64,000 nucleotides of DNA from Candidatus Vecturithrix granuli (GCA_000739535.1 DF820465.1:819159-883158), one strand, 5' to 3'; shown: positions 36,548-45,270, numbered from the stretch's first letter. Notes: a model not told the origin generated them from the sequence alone. Made by a program: numbers and translations.

Positions 36548-37165
36548 TTAATCCTGCACCACGACTACCCGGCAGGGCGCTCCGCTGACGCCTGTAAGTC
36601 GCAGCGGGAGAGCAATGAGGTCTCCGCCGGGCTGTACCTGTTTTGCCGCTTCCGGATCAAGGTCTTCAACCAGATAGATGCCCTGTTCGGCAATAAGGCG
36701 ATGAAAGTCCAAGGGATCCCGGTCAAGAACGTGCACAGAACCGGCCAACGCCCAGAGCTTCGCCGGAACCTGGCATAGGGCGCGTAAACAAACCTCACTC
36801 ATATACGCCTGTTTTTGCTGCGAGGCCAGAAAAAGAATCGGCTCGTTGCGGTAGGCGGCGAGCACATCTCCGAGGATAGCCTCAACCCTGAGCGCATCAA
36901 GATCTATCCAGAAGTAGCGGCCGAGCAGATGCTCTATCGGCAGTTGTTCCAGCGTTGCACCGCCTTCGACAAAATGCGCCGGAGCGTCAATGTGCGTGCC
37001 GGTTTGCGTGCCCAACGTCACCTGCGACACCCGGAAACCCTGCTCGTGTACCGAACACCAGGGCTTTATCACCAACTCCGGGTCACGATAATTCTCATCA
37101 TGGTAAATTTCCAGAGTACCATCAAGGATTTTAGTCAAATCTATAATTGTCTTCTTTTCAAGCAT
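36548..37165 (-). CDS. Cyclase-family hydrolase (kynurenine formamidase-like)
   Basis: 205 residues from ATG 37165; the longer reading depends on a TTG at 37210. The metal motif GTQTGTHIDAPAHFVEGG matches the HxGTHxDxPxHF signature of the cyclase/formamidase superfamily (PF04199), with first-shell His and Asp residues at about 50-56. ILFLASQQKQAYMSEVCLRAL and the conserved closing region LIALPLRLTGVSGAPCRVVV agree. Members hydrolyse N-formylkynurenine, isatin and other small amides. The substrate here is unknown. Confidence 0.85.
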   Translation of the reverse strand: MLEKKTIIDLTKILDGTLEIYHDENYRDPELVIKPWCSVHEQGFRVSQVTLGTQTGTHIDAPAHFVEGGATLEQLPIEHLLGRYFWIDLDALRVEAILGDVLAAYRNEPILFLASQQKQAYMSEVCLRALCQVPAKLWALAGSVHVLDRDPLDFHRLIAEQGIYLVEDLDPEAAKQVQPGGDLIALPLRLTGVSGAPCRVVVVQD

Positions 37166-37247
37166 GTTACAATTTTGATGGATCCCTTTCAGGGAAATGA
37201 AGGGAAACAACCAATCTTATTCTGTTAAGTTCTTGTAAAACATACCC

Positions 37248-37302
37248 GTCTCGACTTCGCTCGACATGCGGGATTCCGGTCATCGAGCGAAGTCGAGATG
37301 AC
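37248..37302. repeat. CTCGACTTCGCTCGA inverted repeat, solo
   Basis: GTCTCGACTTCGCTCGAC and TCGAGCGAAGTCGAGATGAC form a long hairpin. The same motif is the core of the 102-bp elements at 22966 and 51501, but here the TATAGCAATCC ends are absent. Confidence 0.8.
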
Positions 37303-37346
37303 AAGATTCGTAGAATTTAACAGTCCTGCGCATTCAAGGGTAAGTT

Positions 37347-38264
37347 TTACCGTCCTCTGGTTAAATCATCAAACCGTTTTTTGCGGTCTTCGCGTTCCTG
37401 TTCGCGGCGTTCTGCTTGTTTCTGCGGATAATTCAGCACATCATCCGCCGTATCTCTGGCAGAGGTGGCGAAATGCTTGAGGTGTGCGAACGCACTCTGG
37501 CCTACCCTGGTCAACTGCGAGGCGGACAAGGAAATTCCCTGTTCAAGCAGGTTATTACGTATCTGCTCCGGCGCTTCATAATTCACAACAACATCTACAA
37601 TATTCGTGCGTTGCAACAATCCTTGGATCGCCTTATCGAGTTTTTTTTCATCGCTGGAGCTAATCAGGAGATTGATAAATTTTTTCAGGCCGTTACCCAG
37701 CCACAATCCCGCCCAGAATGACGGGATTTGATAGAGATTCACCATAATTGTCGCAAAGGGGCTGTATTGCAGCACCGCCGTGTAATAATGGAACCCGAAG
37801 ATCGTGTCATAGAGCACTTCAACCCCGGCCGCCACGCCTAATTTTTGCAGATTGGTCAGCCCATTGATTTTTTCATCTCGAATCAGCGAGGCGAACCATT
37901 GTTTTACCCGTTCAAAAAGCGGAAGTTTCAATTTAGCCAGGCCCGAGGACGTGAGATAATTACGCACTACATTAATATGTTTGGCATATTCGAGCGAATC
38001 TTTGGGAATCGGATGACGCTCTTCCGCCGGCGGCGCGGGGGTTTCAGTTTGCTTCGTGTTAGTCGAGGATTCGGCCGCAGTCTGGACTTGTTGCGCCGGC
38101 TCTGAATCTAAAAGCGCGTCAATCGAAACCAGACATTGTTTTTTGCGTTCCAATCGGCCGGCTTTAGGGTTGGCGACTCTGGAACTCACAAAATCCGCCA
38201 GCGCAAGCACGATTCCTGATCCGGCGTGCGCCAGTGCATCTGTAAACAGCGATTCAATAGCCAT
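37347..38264 (-). CDS. Unknown protein sharing a leader element with the 34508 gene
   Basis: 305 residues; no family recognised. A short N-terminal hydrophobic-to-neutral segment (SGIVLALADFVSSRV), a low-complexity proline/glutamate linker (~residues 62-85), then a hydrophobic middle (LQKLGVAAGVEVLYDTIFG and SPFATIMVNLYQIPSFWAGLWLG, residues ~137-188) that could be one or two membrane-embedded hairpins, and a strongly charged C-terminus (QKQAERREQEREDRKKRF). ATG 38264 with AGGAGA is clear. The shared leader suggests it works with, or is regulated like, the membrane protein encoded at 34508. Confidence 0.5.
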   Translation of the reverse strand: MAIESLFTDALAHAGSGIVLALADFVSSRVANPKAGRLERKKQCLVSIDALLDSEPAQQVQTAAESSTNTKQTETPAPPAEERHPIPKDSLEYAKHINVVRNYLTSSGLAKLKLPLFERVKQWFASLIRDEKINGLTNLQKLGVAAGVEVLYDTIFGFHYYTAVLQYSPFATIMVNLYQIPSFWAGLWLGNGLKKFINLLISSSDEKKLDKAIQGLLQRTNIVDVVVNYEAPEQIRNNLLEQGISLSASQLTRVGQSAFAHLKHFATSARDTADDVLNYPQKQAERREQEREDRKKRFDDLTRGR

Positions 38265-38279
38265 AATGATCTCCTATGA

Positions 38280-38380
38280 AACTACAGGAATTGATATATA
38301 AGCAAGAATCATTCCGAAGAGCATTCTTGCTTATATATCAATCCCTGTAGTTCATTGTGCCGGGCGAGCATACGTTCATG
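38280..38380 (-). promoter_or_regulatory. Conserved stem-loop leader, copy 2 (upstream of the 38264 start)
   Basis: Arms at about 38280-38309 and 38323-38352 (ACTACAGGAATTGATATATA and complement), with conserved tail 38354-38380 containing CGGGCGAGCA and TTCATG. The distance to the start codon (15 bases) and the orientation match copy 1 at 36355. The 38381-38522 stretch beyond it contains a GCGCGAAA...TTTCGCGC hairpin (38401-38421). Confidence 0.7.
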
Positions 38381-38522
38381 AATACCCTTTTGAACTTGTA
38401 GCGCGAAATTATTTTTCGCGCTTGTAGAACAGAGTGTCGTTGTATATTCAAATTTTGGCAAGCAAATAGTAACATAAAAAAATAGGTTGACGAGAATTCT
38501 TCTTTGCGAGAAGATAATAATC

Positions 38523-38840
38523 ATGATGAACATCCTCACACTCAAACCGGATCATAAGGCGGTTAAGACTTATTACTTTGAAGGGATTTGCCTGGTAGAT
38601 ACCATTCAACTGGCCGAACCAGCGGAACAGGCACAGTTTACGTCTTCGGTATGAAACAGGGGAGATGTTCTACTATGTTTATGCGGTATTACACCATCCG
38701 CAATATCGCGCCCAATACGCGGTCAATTAGATCGGCGCGTAACGAAAATGAAACTCTCCAAAGGCAAAACCCAACTGATCTACAATCATTTCCTGACCCT
38801 GGCCGGCATTCAGCCCGCAGCCTTTGAATACAAGTTGGGC
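38523..38840 (+). pseudogene. Type ISP restriction-modification enzyme, 5' remnants
   Basis: Three remnants of one large gene in different frames. 38523-38654 reads MMNILTLKPDHKAVKTYY, the normal N-terminus of type ISP/Eco57I-like enzymes. 38653-38730 reads ETGEMFYYVYAVLHHPQYR and stops, and 38748-38840 reads KGKTQLIYNHFLTLAGIQP then AAFEYKLG, both from near the C-terminus of such proteins. Most of the ~1000-residue middle is deleted and frames are broken. The reading breaks off after EYKLG at 38840, and its continuation starts again at 40415 with GNKSALHW, so a ~1.57-kb segment has been inserted between. Confidence 0.75.
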
Positions 38841-38975
38841 TATGTAGTAGCGAAGTATCATTACATATTTATCGTGGCGTCAATCGATCCCTGGCATAAT
38901 TTTTATTGACAAGTTTCATATTTCCATAATCCTTTCCACAGAACGTGCAGTACGATAATCATAAAAAAGGAGAGG

Positions 38976-39944
38976 ATGTTTGTGCCTAAAAAAAGATTAC
39001 ATGCCGATAATCAACCGTCACTGCTCACTCTTCCGATGAGAGGGGAAATATTCACCCCTTTACATACTTCAGAGGAAAGACCGTTTATACGAATATACCA
39101 AAATAAACATGGACAACTTTTTCAAGGGGATAGTATTGCATGGCTGCAGTCGTTACCGTCAGAAAGTATTGATCTGATTTTTGCCGATCCTCCCTATAAT
39201 ATCAAAAAGGCTGAATGGGATCAATTTGAGAGCCAAGAACACTATATTCAGTGGTCGTTACAATGGATTCAAGAAGCCGCTCGTGTGTTAACAAAAACAG
39301 GGACACTCTATATCTGTGGTTTTTCTGAGGTCTTAGCTGACTTAAAACATCCTGCCATGAAATATTTTTCGGGGTGTAAGTGGTTAATTTGGTATTATAA
39401 AAATAAAGCGAATTTAGGCAATGATTGGGGACGTTCACATGAGAGTATCTTGCATTTACGGAAAGATCGACAATCGTTTACTTTCAATATTGATGATATT
39501 AGAATCCCGTATGGAAAACATACCTTAAAATACCCTGCTCACCCGCAAGCCGAATCAAGCCAATATGGAAACGGAGGAAAACGACATGATGTGTGGATCC
39601 CACATGCTCAGGGAGCCAAACCAAAAGATGTCATTGAAATTCCAACGACCTGTAATGGGATGGAAGAGAAAACCCCTCATCCGACTCAGAAGCCTGAAGA
39701 ATTACTTCGGAGAATCATTCTCGGATCAAGTCATGAGGGAGATATTGTCCTTGATCCGTTTTCTGGTTCTGGCACAACGCTTGTTGTTGCAGAACAACTC
39801 CAGCGGAAATGGTTAGGATGTGAATTGAGTCCTGAATACAATCAATGGGCGATCAAACGACTGGAAACCGTGATTCATAAGACGAAAGAGGAGTGGATTC
39901 TGTTTGACCGCCTCTGCGAAGAACGGAGGAATTCGATCCGATGA
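38976..39944 (+). CDS. Site-specific DNA methyltransferase, class beta (N4-C or N6-A)
   Basis: 322 residues. Catalytic motif IV FADPPYNIKKAEWD (residues ~69-82) comes first, and the SAM-binding motif I LDPFSGSGTTLVVAEQL (~residues 261-277) comes near the C-terminus after the HPTQKPEELL region, the order typical of beta-class methylases. The DPPY form is compatible with N6-adenine or N4-cytosine. AAGGAG lies too close to ATG 38976 for an ideal site; GTG 38982 has better spacing and may be the real start. It overlaps the small downstream gene (ATGA, 39941-39944), and both lie in the insert that splits a type ISP gene, so it is probably half of a type II system. Confidence 0.9.
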   Translation: MFVPKKRLHADNQPSLLTLPMRGEIFTPLHTSEERPFIRIYQNKHGQLFQGDSIAWLQSLPSESIDLIFADPPYNIKKAEWDQFESQEHYIQWSLQWIQEAARVLTKTGTLYICGFSEVLADLKHPAMKYFSGCKWLIWYYKNKANLGNDWGRSHESILHLRKDRQSFTFNIDDIRIPYGKHTLKYPAHPQAESSQYGNGGKRHDVWIPHAQGAKPKDVIEIPTTCNGMEEKTPHPTQKPEELLRRIILGSSHEGDIVLDPFSGSGTTLVVAEQLQRKWLGCELSPEYNQWAIKRLETVIHKTKEEWILFDRLCEERRNSIR

Positions 39945-40300
39945 CGGTACAGCAGTTACTGAATATCGCGACTAATAAGACAAAATTCCAATCATTGGCT
40001 GATTACGCAGAGTATGGTTTACGCTATTTAGAATTTATCAAAACGCACCTTCAGGCGGTGATCGTCTCACAAAATGAGCATAACTACCGCTTTTTTCAAT
40101 ACAAAAAAGACGGGACATTTAACGTTACTCGTCCTATTAATGCTAATCTGATGCTGTCTTTTGAAGAATTCGAACAGAAACAACGTGTATTTTTCTCGAT
40201 ACTTCAACGTATTCGTGAACAATCAGCCAACACGAAGGAAAATCGTCACCTATTAAATACCTTTATCTATACGGCTCAACAGTCCATTGGCGCCACATGA
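39941..40300 (+). CDS. Small partner of the DNA methyltransferase (possible truncated restriction enzyme)
   Basis: 119 residues, translationally coupled to the methyltransferase. No named motif is visible. It starts MTVQQLLNIATNKTKFQSL, contains amphipathic helices and ends HLLNTFIYTAQQSIGAT. The C-terminal stretch recalls the middle of some type II restriction endonucleases, in which an IYTAQQSIGA-like helix is followed by a nuclease core; if so, the protein here stops before that core. Alternatives are a controller or a small DNA-binding partner. No PD-(D/E)XK residues can be pointed to. Confidence 0.4.
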   Translation: MTVQQLLNIATNKTKFQSLADYAEYGLRYLEFIKTHLQAVIVSQNEHNYRFFQYKKDGTFNVTRPINANLMLSFEEFEQKQRVFFSILQRIREQSANTKENRHLLNTFIYTAQQSIGAT

Positions 40301-40405
40301 GATGCGTTACCAGCAACGCTTGCACCGGACACACAACAGCGGGCGGGAAAATTGATTATTTCACTTCGGGCGTAGTTGCTGCCTGCCCTTCAAGCCCGGT
40401 GAAGC

Positions 40406-40615
40406 GTGACGATAGGCAACAAATCTGCGTTGCACTGGGCGATTAGCCAGTATCAGGTCACAACCGACTCACATAGCGGTATCCGCAACGACCCCAACCG
40501 CGCGGACCAGCCGGACTACATCGTCAGCCTGATCCAGCGCGTGATTACCGTCAGCGTGGAGACGGTGAAGATTGTGAAGGCGTTGCCAGCGTTGGAGGAG
40601 AAGTCACCATCATAA
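40406..40615 (+). pseudogene. Type ISP restriction-modification enzyme, C-terminal remnant
   Basis: From GNKSALHWAISQYQVTTD (40415 on) through DPNRADQPDYIVSLIQR to VSVETVKIVKALP, the standard C-terminus of type ISP enzymes. It continues the frame broken at 38840, where EYKLG precedes. A GTG at 40406 makes an open frame of 69 codons, but nothing suggests it is translated as a useful protein. The rest of 40301-40405 holds no gene. Confidence 0.75.
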
Positions 40616-40652
40616 CAAAATTTGGAAAAGAGGACAAAGGAGGAGAAAAACT

Positions 40653-41096
40653 ATGAAACCATTACCCCAGGACATCTTTTATGAAAAGCCGGAATTTGCG
40701 GTCTGTTGGTATGATAAGGAATTAGAGGCCATTGTGCAAGAGTTCGAGACCGTGACGTATTGGACGCCCGAGTTGATTGAAACCTATAAACAGATGCAAG
40801 ATGCCATGTTACAAGCGCTGAGCAGGTATCACGCGACCAAATGGCTGTGTCTGGCCGGCAAATGGGTACGTGCCACCCCGCCAGAAGTGCAGAAATGGAT
40901 CGAACAGGTGGTGGCGCCTGGCGTGATAGAACGGGGGCTGAAATATTTTGCAGAAGTGATGCCAGGTTCGGCAATTACCCGTTTCTCCACTCAAAAGTGG
41001 CAAGAGGGTGTTCAAACAGTTATACGAGGGCAAATGACGCTTGCAAACTTTAGCACCGAACAGGAGGCGCGGGCGTGGTTACAACAACAACAATAG
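40653..41096 (+). CDS. Small soluble protein, STAS/SEC14-like fold suspected
   Basis: 147 residues; ATG 40653 follows AAAGGAGGAG. The central pattern LCLAGKWVRATPPEVQKWIE then PGVIERGLKYFAEVMPGSAI is similar to small SpoIIAA-like/STAS-SEC14 proteins, where a loop between the second strand and helix is followed by a tryptophan-rich helix. No catalytic residues are evident. A cytoplasmic regulatory role is plausible but unproven. Isolated between the restriction remnant and a toxin-antitoxin pair. Confidence 0.5.
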   Translation: MKPLPQDIFYEKPEFAVCWYDKELEAIVQEFETVTYWTPELIETYKQMQDAMLQALSRYHATKWLCLAGKWVRATPPEVQKWIEQVVAPGVIERGLKYFAEVMPGSAITRFSTQKWQEGVQTVIRGQMTLANFSTEQEARAWLQQQQ

Positions 41097-41207
41097 TATG
41101 CTGCCGATAGATGCCGCCGGCTGGTCAATGTCCGTTTAATTTGTAATCATTTGCACAAAATATAGCGAATTATTTTTGAAATATCTTGATCATAAGGAGA
41201 GTATAGC

Positions 41208-41474
41208 ATGAATACAGCAACGTTTTCACTTGAAATTCCAGTTGAAATTTTAGAAGTTGTCAAGCTGCCGCCTCAGGAAGCGGAACAGGAATTTCGCAAA
41301 GAATTGGCGTTAGCATTATATCAACGCGAGGTTCTCTCTCTCGGCAAGGCAAGACTCATCGCCAAAATGACCCGGTGGGAGTTCGAAGAATTATTGGGAC
41401 AGCGAAAAATTCCACGCCATTACACCGAACGAGATGTAGAGGAGGATATCCGATATGGACTTGGTCATCAGTGA
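41208..41474 (+). CDS. UPF0175 family antitoxin-like protein
   Basis: 88 residues; ATAAGGAGAG precedes ATG 41208. The layout EFRKELALALYQREVLSLGKA then ARLIAKMTRWEFEELLGQRKI and RHYTERDVEEDIRYG is the UPF0175 pattern (PF03683), a small helix-turn-helix-like protein commonly paired with DUF3368 PIN-domain proteins. It overlaps that gene by 20 bases, the usual arrangement of a type II toxin-antitoxin operon with the antitoxin first. Confidence 0.88.
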   Translation: MNTATFSLEIPVEILEVVKLPPQEAEQEFRKELALALYQREVLSLGKARLIAKMTRWEFEELLGQRKIPRHYTERDVEEDIRYGLGHQ

Positions 41475-41958
41475 TTCTTCCGTATTAATCCATATCGCCT
41501 CCATTCACCGAATTTCCCTGCTAAAAAAGCTTTTTCACCATCTTTTGCTCCCGCCAGCAGTATGGCAGGAAGTTGTCGAACAAGGAGGTGACAGGGCTGG
41601 CGTGAATGAGGTCAGACAGGCGCAGCAGGCTGGTTGGATCGAGATTGCGACCCCAGGCAATATTCTTGTGCTAAAGTTATTGAAACGTGAACTCGATGCC
41701 GGAGAAGCAGAAGTTATTGCGCTAGCTCTCGAAAGGCAGGCAACACTTATTTTTATGGACGAAGCTGAAGGAAGGCGAGTGGCTGAAGTGTATGGATTAT
41801 CTAAGACGGGAACTGTTGGGATTTTGATTCGGGCAAAACAGGCAGGCTATATCACCTCTCTCAAAACAGAATTGGACAATCTGTTACATCAAGGGCATTT
41901 TTGGATTAAAGACACCTTGTATTCTGCTGTTTTGAAGGCTGTCGGCGAAGATGGATAA
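41455..41958 (+). CDS. DUF3368 PIN-domain toxin-like ribonuclease
   Basis: 167 residues. VISDSSVLIHIASI (Asp6-region acidic residue) opens the PIN fold; the second acidic site is ELDAGEAEVIALALE (~residues 83-97) and the third IFMDEAEGRRVAEVYG, then KTGTVGILIRAK. This residue pattern is that of DUF3368 proteins (PF11848), paired with UPF0175 antitoxins. By family it should be a Mg-dependent RNase neutralised by its partner. The downstream gene is convergent. Confidence 0.88.
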   Translation: MDLVISDSSVLIHIASIHRISLLKKLFHHLLLPPAVWQEVVEQGGDRAGVNEVRQAQQAGWIEIATPGNILVLKLLKRELDAGEAEVIALALERQATLIFMDEAEGRRVAEVYGLSKTGTVGILIRAKQAGYITSLKTELDNLLHQGHFWIKDTLYSAVLKAVGEDG

Positions 41959-41981
41959 TTTTATCTGTCCTTAATTTCAGA

Positions 41982-42809
41982 TCACCCTTTAATCGCGCCT
42001 TGCAGCAGCCCTTTGGTAAAAAACTTGGAGAAGAGCAGATAAAACGCCACAATCGGAAGCGAGGCCATCGAAAGCGCGGCGAACACCAGGCCGAAATTCG
42101 TCTGGTATTGGCCGAACAACAGCGCGGTAGCCAGAGGAATGGTTTTCATCGCATCGGATTTGATCAGGATCAAGGGGAACCAGAAATCGTTCCAGATCGG
42201 GATAAAACTCACAATTGCCAACGCCGCAATCGCAGGTTTTAACAAGGGCAGCACGATGCGCAGAAAAATATTGGGTTCGCTGCACCCGTCAATCCGCGCA
42301 GAATTATACAACTCCTGGGGGATCATCTTGATAAAATCTGTCAGAATAAACACGCCGAGCGGAATACCGACCGCCACGTTGATCAGGATCAGTGCCGCAA
42401 GATGATCGTTTAAGCCCAGCGCGACAAACATTTTTAGTAAACTGATGGTGCCGAGCCGGATCGGAATAATCAGACCAGCGATAAAAAACAGATACAACAG
42501 ATTCGTGCCTCGGAATTGATAGCCTGCAAATACAAAGGCGGCCGGCGAGGAAAGCATGACGATTAACGCCAGGCTGACGACCACTACAATCACACTGTTT
42601 AAAAAATACCTGCCGTAATTCGAGCGCGTCACCAGTTCCGTATAATTCTGCACATACAACGCTCCGGGTAATCCAAAGGGATTTTGGAAAATCTCCTTTG
42701 TCGGTTTGAGCGAGGTAATCACCATCAGAAAAATCGGATAGAGAATCGTGATCACGTACACTACGATCACCGCATAAAAAATCAAACGCTGAATTGTTCG
42801 TTTCGTCAT
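41982..42809 (-). CDS. Sugar ABC transporter permease, MalG-type
   Basis: 275 residues with six membrane segments. The EAA loop that contacts the ATPase reads ELYNSARIDGCSEPNIFLRI then VLPLLKPAIAALA (residues ~167-200), and NSVIVVVVSLALIVMLSSPAAFVFAGYQF fits the N-terminal MalG pattern when split at the SSPAAF bend. Second permease of the importer, 12 bases after the MalF-type gene. Confidence 0.93.
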   Translation of the reverse strand: MTKRTIQRLIFYAVIVVYVITILYPIFLMVITSLKPTKEIFQNPFGLPGALYVQNYTELVTRSNYGRYFLNSVIVVVVSLALIVMLSSPAAFVFAGYQFRGTNLLYLFFIAGLIIPIRLGTISLLKMFVALGLNDHLAALILINVAVGIPLGVFILTDFIKMIPQELYNSARIDGCSEPNIFLRIVLPLLKPAIAALAIVSFIPIWNDFWFPLILIKSDAMKTIPLATALLFGQYQTNFGLVFAALSMASLPIVAFYLLFSKFFTKGLLQGAIKG

Positions 42810-42821
42810 GATATGCCCTGC

Positions 42822-43748
42822 TTAGTAGTCCGATTTTTTGACCACTCGGAAAAAGAATAACCAACAGGCCACGCCAAAAAACACAATAGCCGACATCACC
42901 GTTGACACTGCCGCCCCCATGCCAATGCCCCATCCGCCCCGTACCGGCGTCACAAAGGCGGCGCGATAGAAGAGTGAACCGAATAAGTCGGTGGCATAGG
43001 TTGGATTGCCCTGGGTGGTCGTCATGGCATATACAATATCAAACTGGGTGAAGTCGCCGATAAAAATTAAAATGGTCACAATGCCGATCACAGGCATAAT
43101 ATAGGGCACAATGATATAGCGCAGCATTTGCAGTTGAGTCACGCCGTCAATTCGGGCGGCCTCCATGATTTCCTGGGGAATATTATCAATACCGGCCGTG
43201 TAAAACAGAATGGTTTCTCCCATAAACTGCCAACTGACCACAATTGCCAGCACCGGCAGCGCAAACGCCGGGTCCCCAAGCCAGGGATGCACAAGCATGC
43301 CCAGGCCGATCGCTCTGAGGAATTTATCGAACACGCCGAACACTGGATTCAGGATGAGCTTAAATAAAAAGCCGACCACCAGCACAGAGAGTGTGGTGGG
43401 TAGAAAACTCATTTTCCGTACCCCCTTCATGCCGCACAGTGGCTGCATGATCAGGTAGGCAAAGATAAAACCTATAAAGTTTTGGATCACCGTGACAATC
43501 AGAAAAAATTTAATATTGTTGCCGAGGGCGTTGATCAGGCGTTCTTTAAAGGGATATTGGGTAAAGAGTTTGAGGTAGTTGCCCCATCCGATAAAGTCCT
43601 TCACGATCAGACCGTCGGAGTCGTAAAAGCTGAGGCGGACAGAATCAATGATCGGCGCGATAAAAAACACCGTGTAAATGAGCAGGGCTGGCAGCAGAAA
43701 ATACAAAATAAACCAGCGCGGGCTTTTTTTGGCAGCAAAGGTTTCCAC
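42822..43748 (-). CDS. Sugar ABC transporter permease, MalF-type
   Basis: About 308 residues from GTG 43748, chosen because GGAGG precedes it by seven bases; a longer open frame reaches 43886 but would overlap the binding-protein gene and adds a non-conserved extension. Six membrane segments start with WFILYFLLPALLIYTVFFIA. The EAA loop is IPQEIMEAARIDGVTQLQML then RYIIVPYIMPVIG. Forms the channel with the 41982 product. A stem AATGCCC / GGGCATT lies in the gap to the binding-protein gene. Confidence 0.92.
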   Translation of the reverse strand: METFAAKKSPRWFILYFLLPALLIYTVFFIAPIIDSVRLSFYDSDGLIVKDFIGWGNYLKLFTQYPFKERLINALGNNIKFFLIVTVIQNFIGFIFAYLIMQPLCGMKGVRKMSFLPTTLSVLVVGFLFKLILNPVFGVFDKFLRAIGLGMLVHPWLGDPAFALPVLAIVVSWQFMGETILFYTAGIDNIPQEIMEAARIDGVTQLQMLRYIIVPYIMPVIGIVTILIFIGDFTQFDIVYAMTTTQGNPTYATDLFGSLFYRAAFVTPVRGGWGIGMGAAVSTVMSAIVFFGVACWLFFFRVVKKSDY

Positions 43749-43809
43749 ATTCGCCCTCCGGAAAAGGGGAAATGCCCCGGAATTTAACCATCCCAGGGCA
43801 TTCGCGCAG

Positions 43810-45084
43810 TTACTTCTGGAAGGGTTGATACCAGGTGGCGAGGCCCTGTTGTACAAATTCGGCGGCCTGTTCTGGCGTAAACTCATCTTTCAGCATTTTG
43901 ATGAGGGCTTCGTTCATCAGCGAATTGCCGCTCGGCGCCTGATCCGAAAGTTTTTCCCAGGTGGTGCGAATAGTAAGGTCCGCGCCGTCCGCCGCGTCGA
44001 GCATGGCTTTCGCCAATTCATCGTCCAGCGTGTATTCGCCCGGCGTATAAGCAAAGAACCCGGGGACTTCTTTCATCATCAATTGGGCGAACTCAGGCGT
44101 GGCCGTCCATTTCAGGAATTCCAATGCTTCCGCATAGTGTTTGGAATTTTTGTTCACGCCAATGCCAGCATCCACATGGAAACAATAGGCCAGTTGCTCG
44201 CCCGCCTTTTTGACCGGCGGCGCAAACCACCCCAGGTCCGTCGAACCTAAGCTTCGGAACAAACCGATTTCCCACGACCCGCCGATAAACATGGCGGCCT
44301 GCCCCGCGCCAAACATCTGCTGCATACTCACATAATCGAGCGCTTCGTAGCCCACAGGCAGGAAAGGCTGCAGCGCATCAATGGCTTTGAAGGCATCTAC
44401 AAAGGGAGCGTCGGTTAATTTCATCTCCCCGGCTATCAGAGCGAGCCGGCTTTTTTCCCCGCCGTAAAAATTCGCGCCCAGACCACTGTAGAGCACTTCG
44501 TACAGAGTCCATTCATCCATTGCGCCCTGCGCAAACACATTTTCACCATTATCCTTCAATGTCTGGCACACTTTTAAGAATTCATCCCAGGTCGCAGGCG
44601 GTTGCAGGTCATATTTGGCAAAAATGTCTTTGTGATAATACACGCCGTGAGTCACGCCAAAGATCGGCACGCCGTAAATCTGGCCGTCTTCAGTGGACCA
44701 GGCTTTCATGGCCGCCGCAGGGAAATTTGCGAGTTCAGGAATTTCGTCGTTTAAGACGGACAGGAATCCGCCGTTAAACACCGCCCGGCCCGAAGAAAAG
44801 GAACGCAGAAAAATAATATCCGCACCCGTACCAGTCTGTAACGATGACATCAGTTGGGCGTCGTATTCCGAATCGGTAATCGGCTGGAAATCAACGCTCA
44901 CTCCCGGATGCGCCTGCATATACACATCCAGCACCCGCCGCGTGCCCTCAATATCTTCCGTGCGCCAGCTCGTGAAAATTAAGTTCACATCGGCCGCGGC
45001 TGCCAGCGTGTGCCAATTCACCAGCAACGCCGCCGCTATCAGGCAGATACCCACGATTCCACAGAATATACGTAACTTTTGCAT
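43810..45084 (-). CDS. Extracellular solute-binding protein, family 1 (sugar type)
   Basis: 424 residues with a signal peptide (LRIFCGIVGICLIAAALLVN). INLIFTSWRTEDIEGTRRVL, HPGVSVDFQPITDSEYDAQL and TGTGADIIFLRSFS follow the family 1 pattern. PIFGVTHGVYYHKDIFAKYDL is the hinge-region signature seen when read as YGVPIFGVTHGVYY, and AAMFIGGSWEIGLF completes the sugar-binding class. AGGAGG precedes ATG 45084. No ATP-binding protein is encoded nearby, so a shared ATPase elsewhere is assumed. The sugar is unknown. Confidence 0.93.
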   Translation of the reverse strand: MQKLRIFCGIVGICLIAAALLVNWHTLAAAADVNLIFTSWRTEDIEGTRRVLDVYMQAHPGVSVDFQPITDSEYDAQLMSSLQTGTGADIIFLRSFSSGRAVFNGGFLSVLNDEIPELANFPAAAMKAWSTEDGQIYGVPIFGVTHGVYYHKDIFAKYDLQPPATWDEFLKVCQTLKDNGENVFAQGAMDEWTLYEVLYSGLGANFYGGEKSRLALIAGEMKLTDAPFVDAFKAIDALQPFLPVGYEALDYVSMQQMFGAGQAAMFIGGSWEIGLFRSLGSTDLGWFAPPVKKAGEQLAYCFHVDAGIGVNKNSKHYAEALEFLKWTATPEFAQLMMKEVPGFFAYTPGEYTLDDELAKAMLDAADGADLTIRTTWEKLSDQAPSGNSLMNEALIKMLKDEFTPEQAAEFVQQGLATWYQPFQK

Positions 45085-45270
45085 AACAACCTCCTTTATG
45101 AAAACAGCCCTCCGTTTTTTGCGCTCACACGCCGTTTAACAGCTTATGAGCACGCGATTGCACGAACAAACTCATCAGTACACGCCGTTCAAAGAGTGTC
45201 AACTTTTTTTGTCCAAAATTATGGTTTTGCGGAGGGCTGAAAAAATAATTGCCGATATTTATTCGTCCAG

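Noticed and set aside
39202-39438. Minus-strand frame inside the methyltransferase gene
   Set aside because: Antisense shadow with no motif and no ribosome site.
43749-43886. N-terminal extension of the MalF-type permease
   Set aside because: It overlaps the binding-protein gene, is not permease-like, and GTG 43748 has a clear GGAGG.
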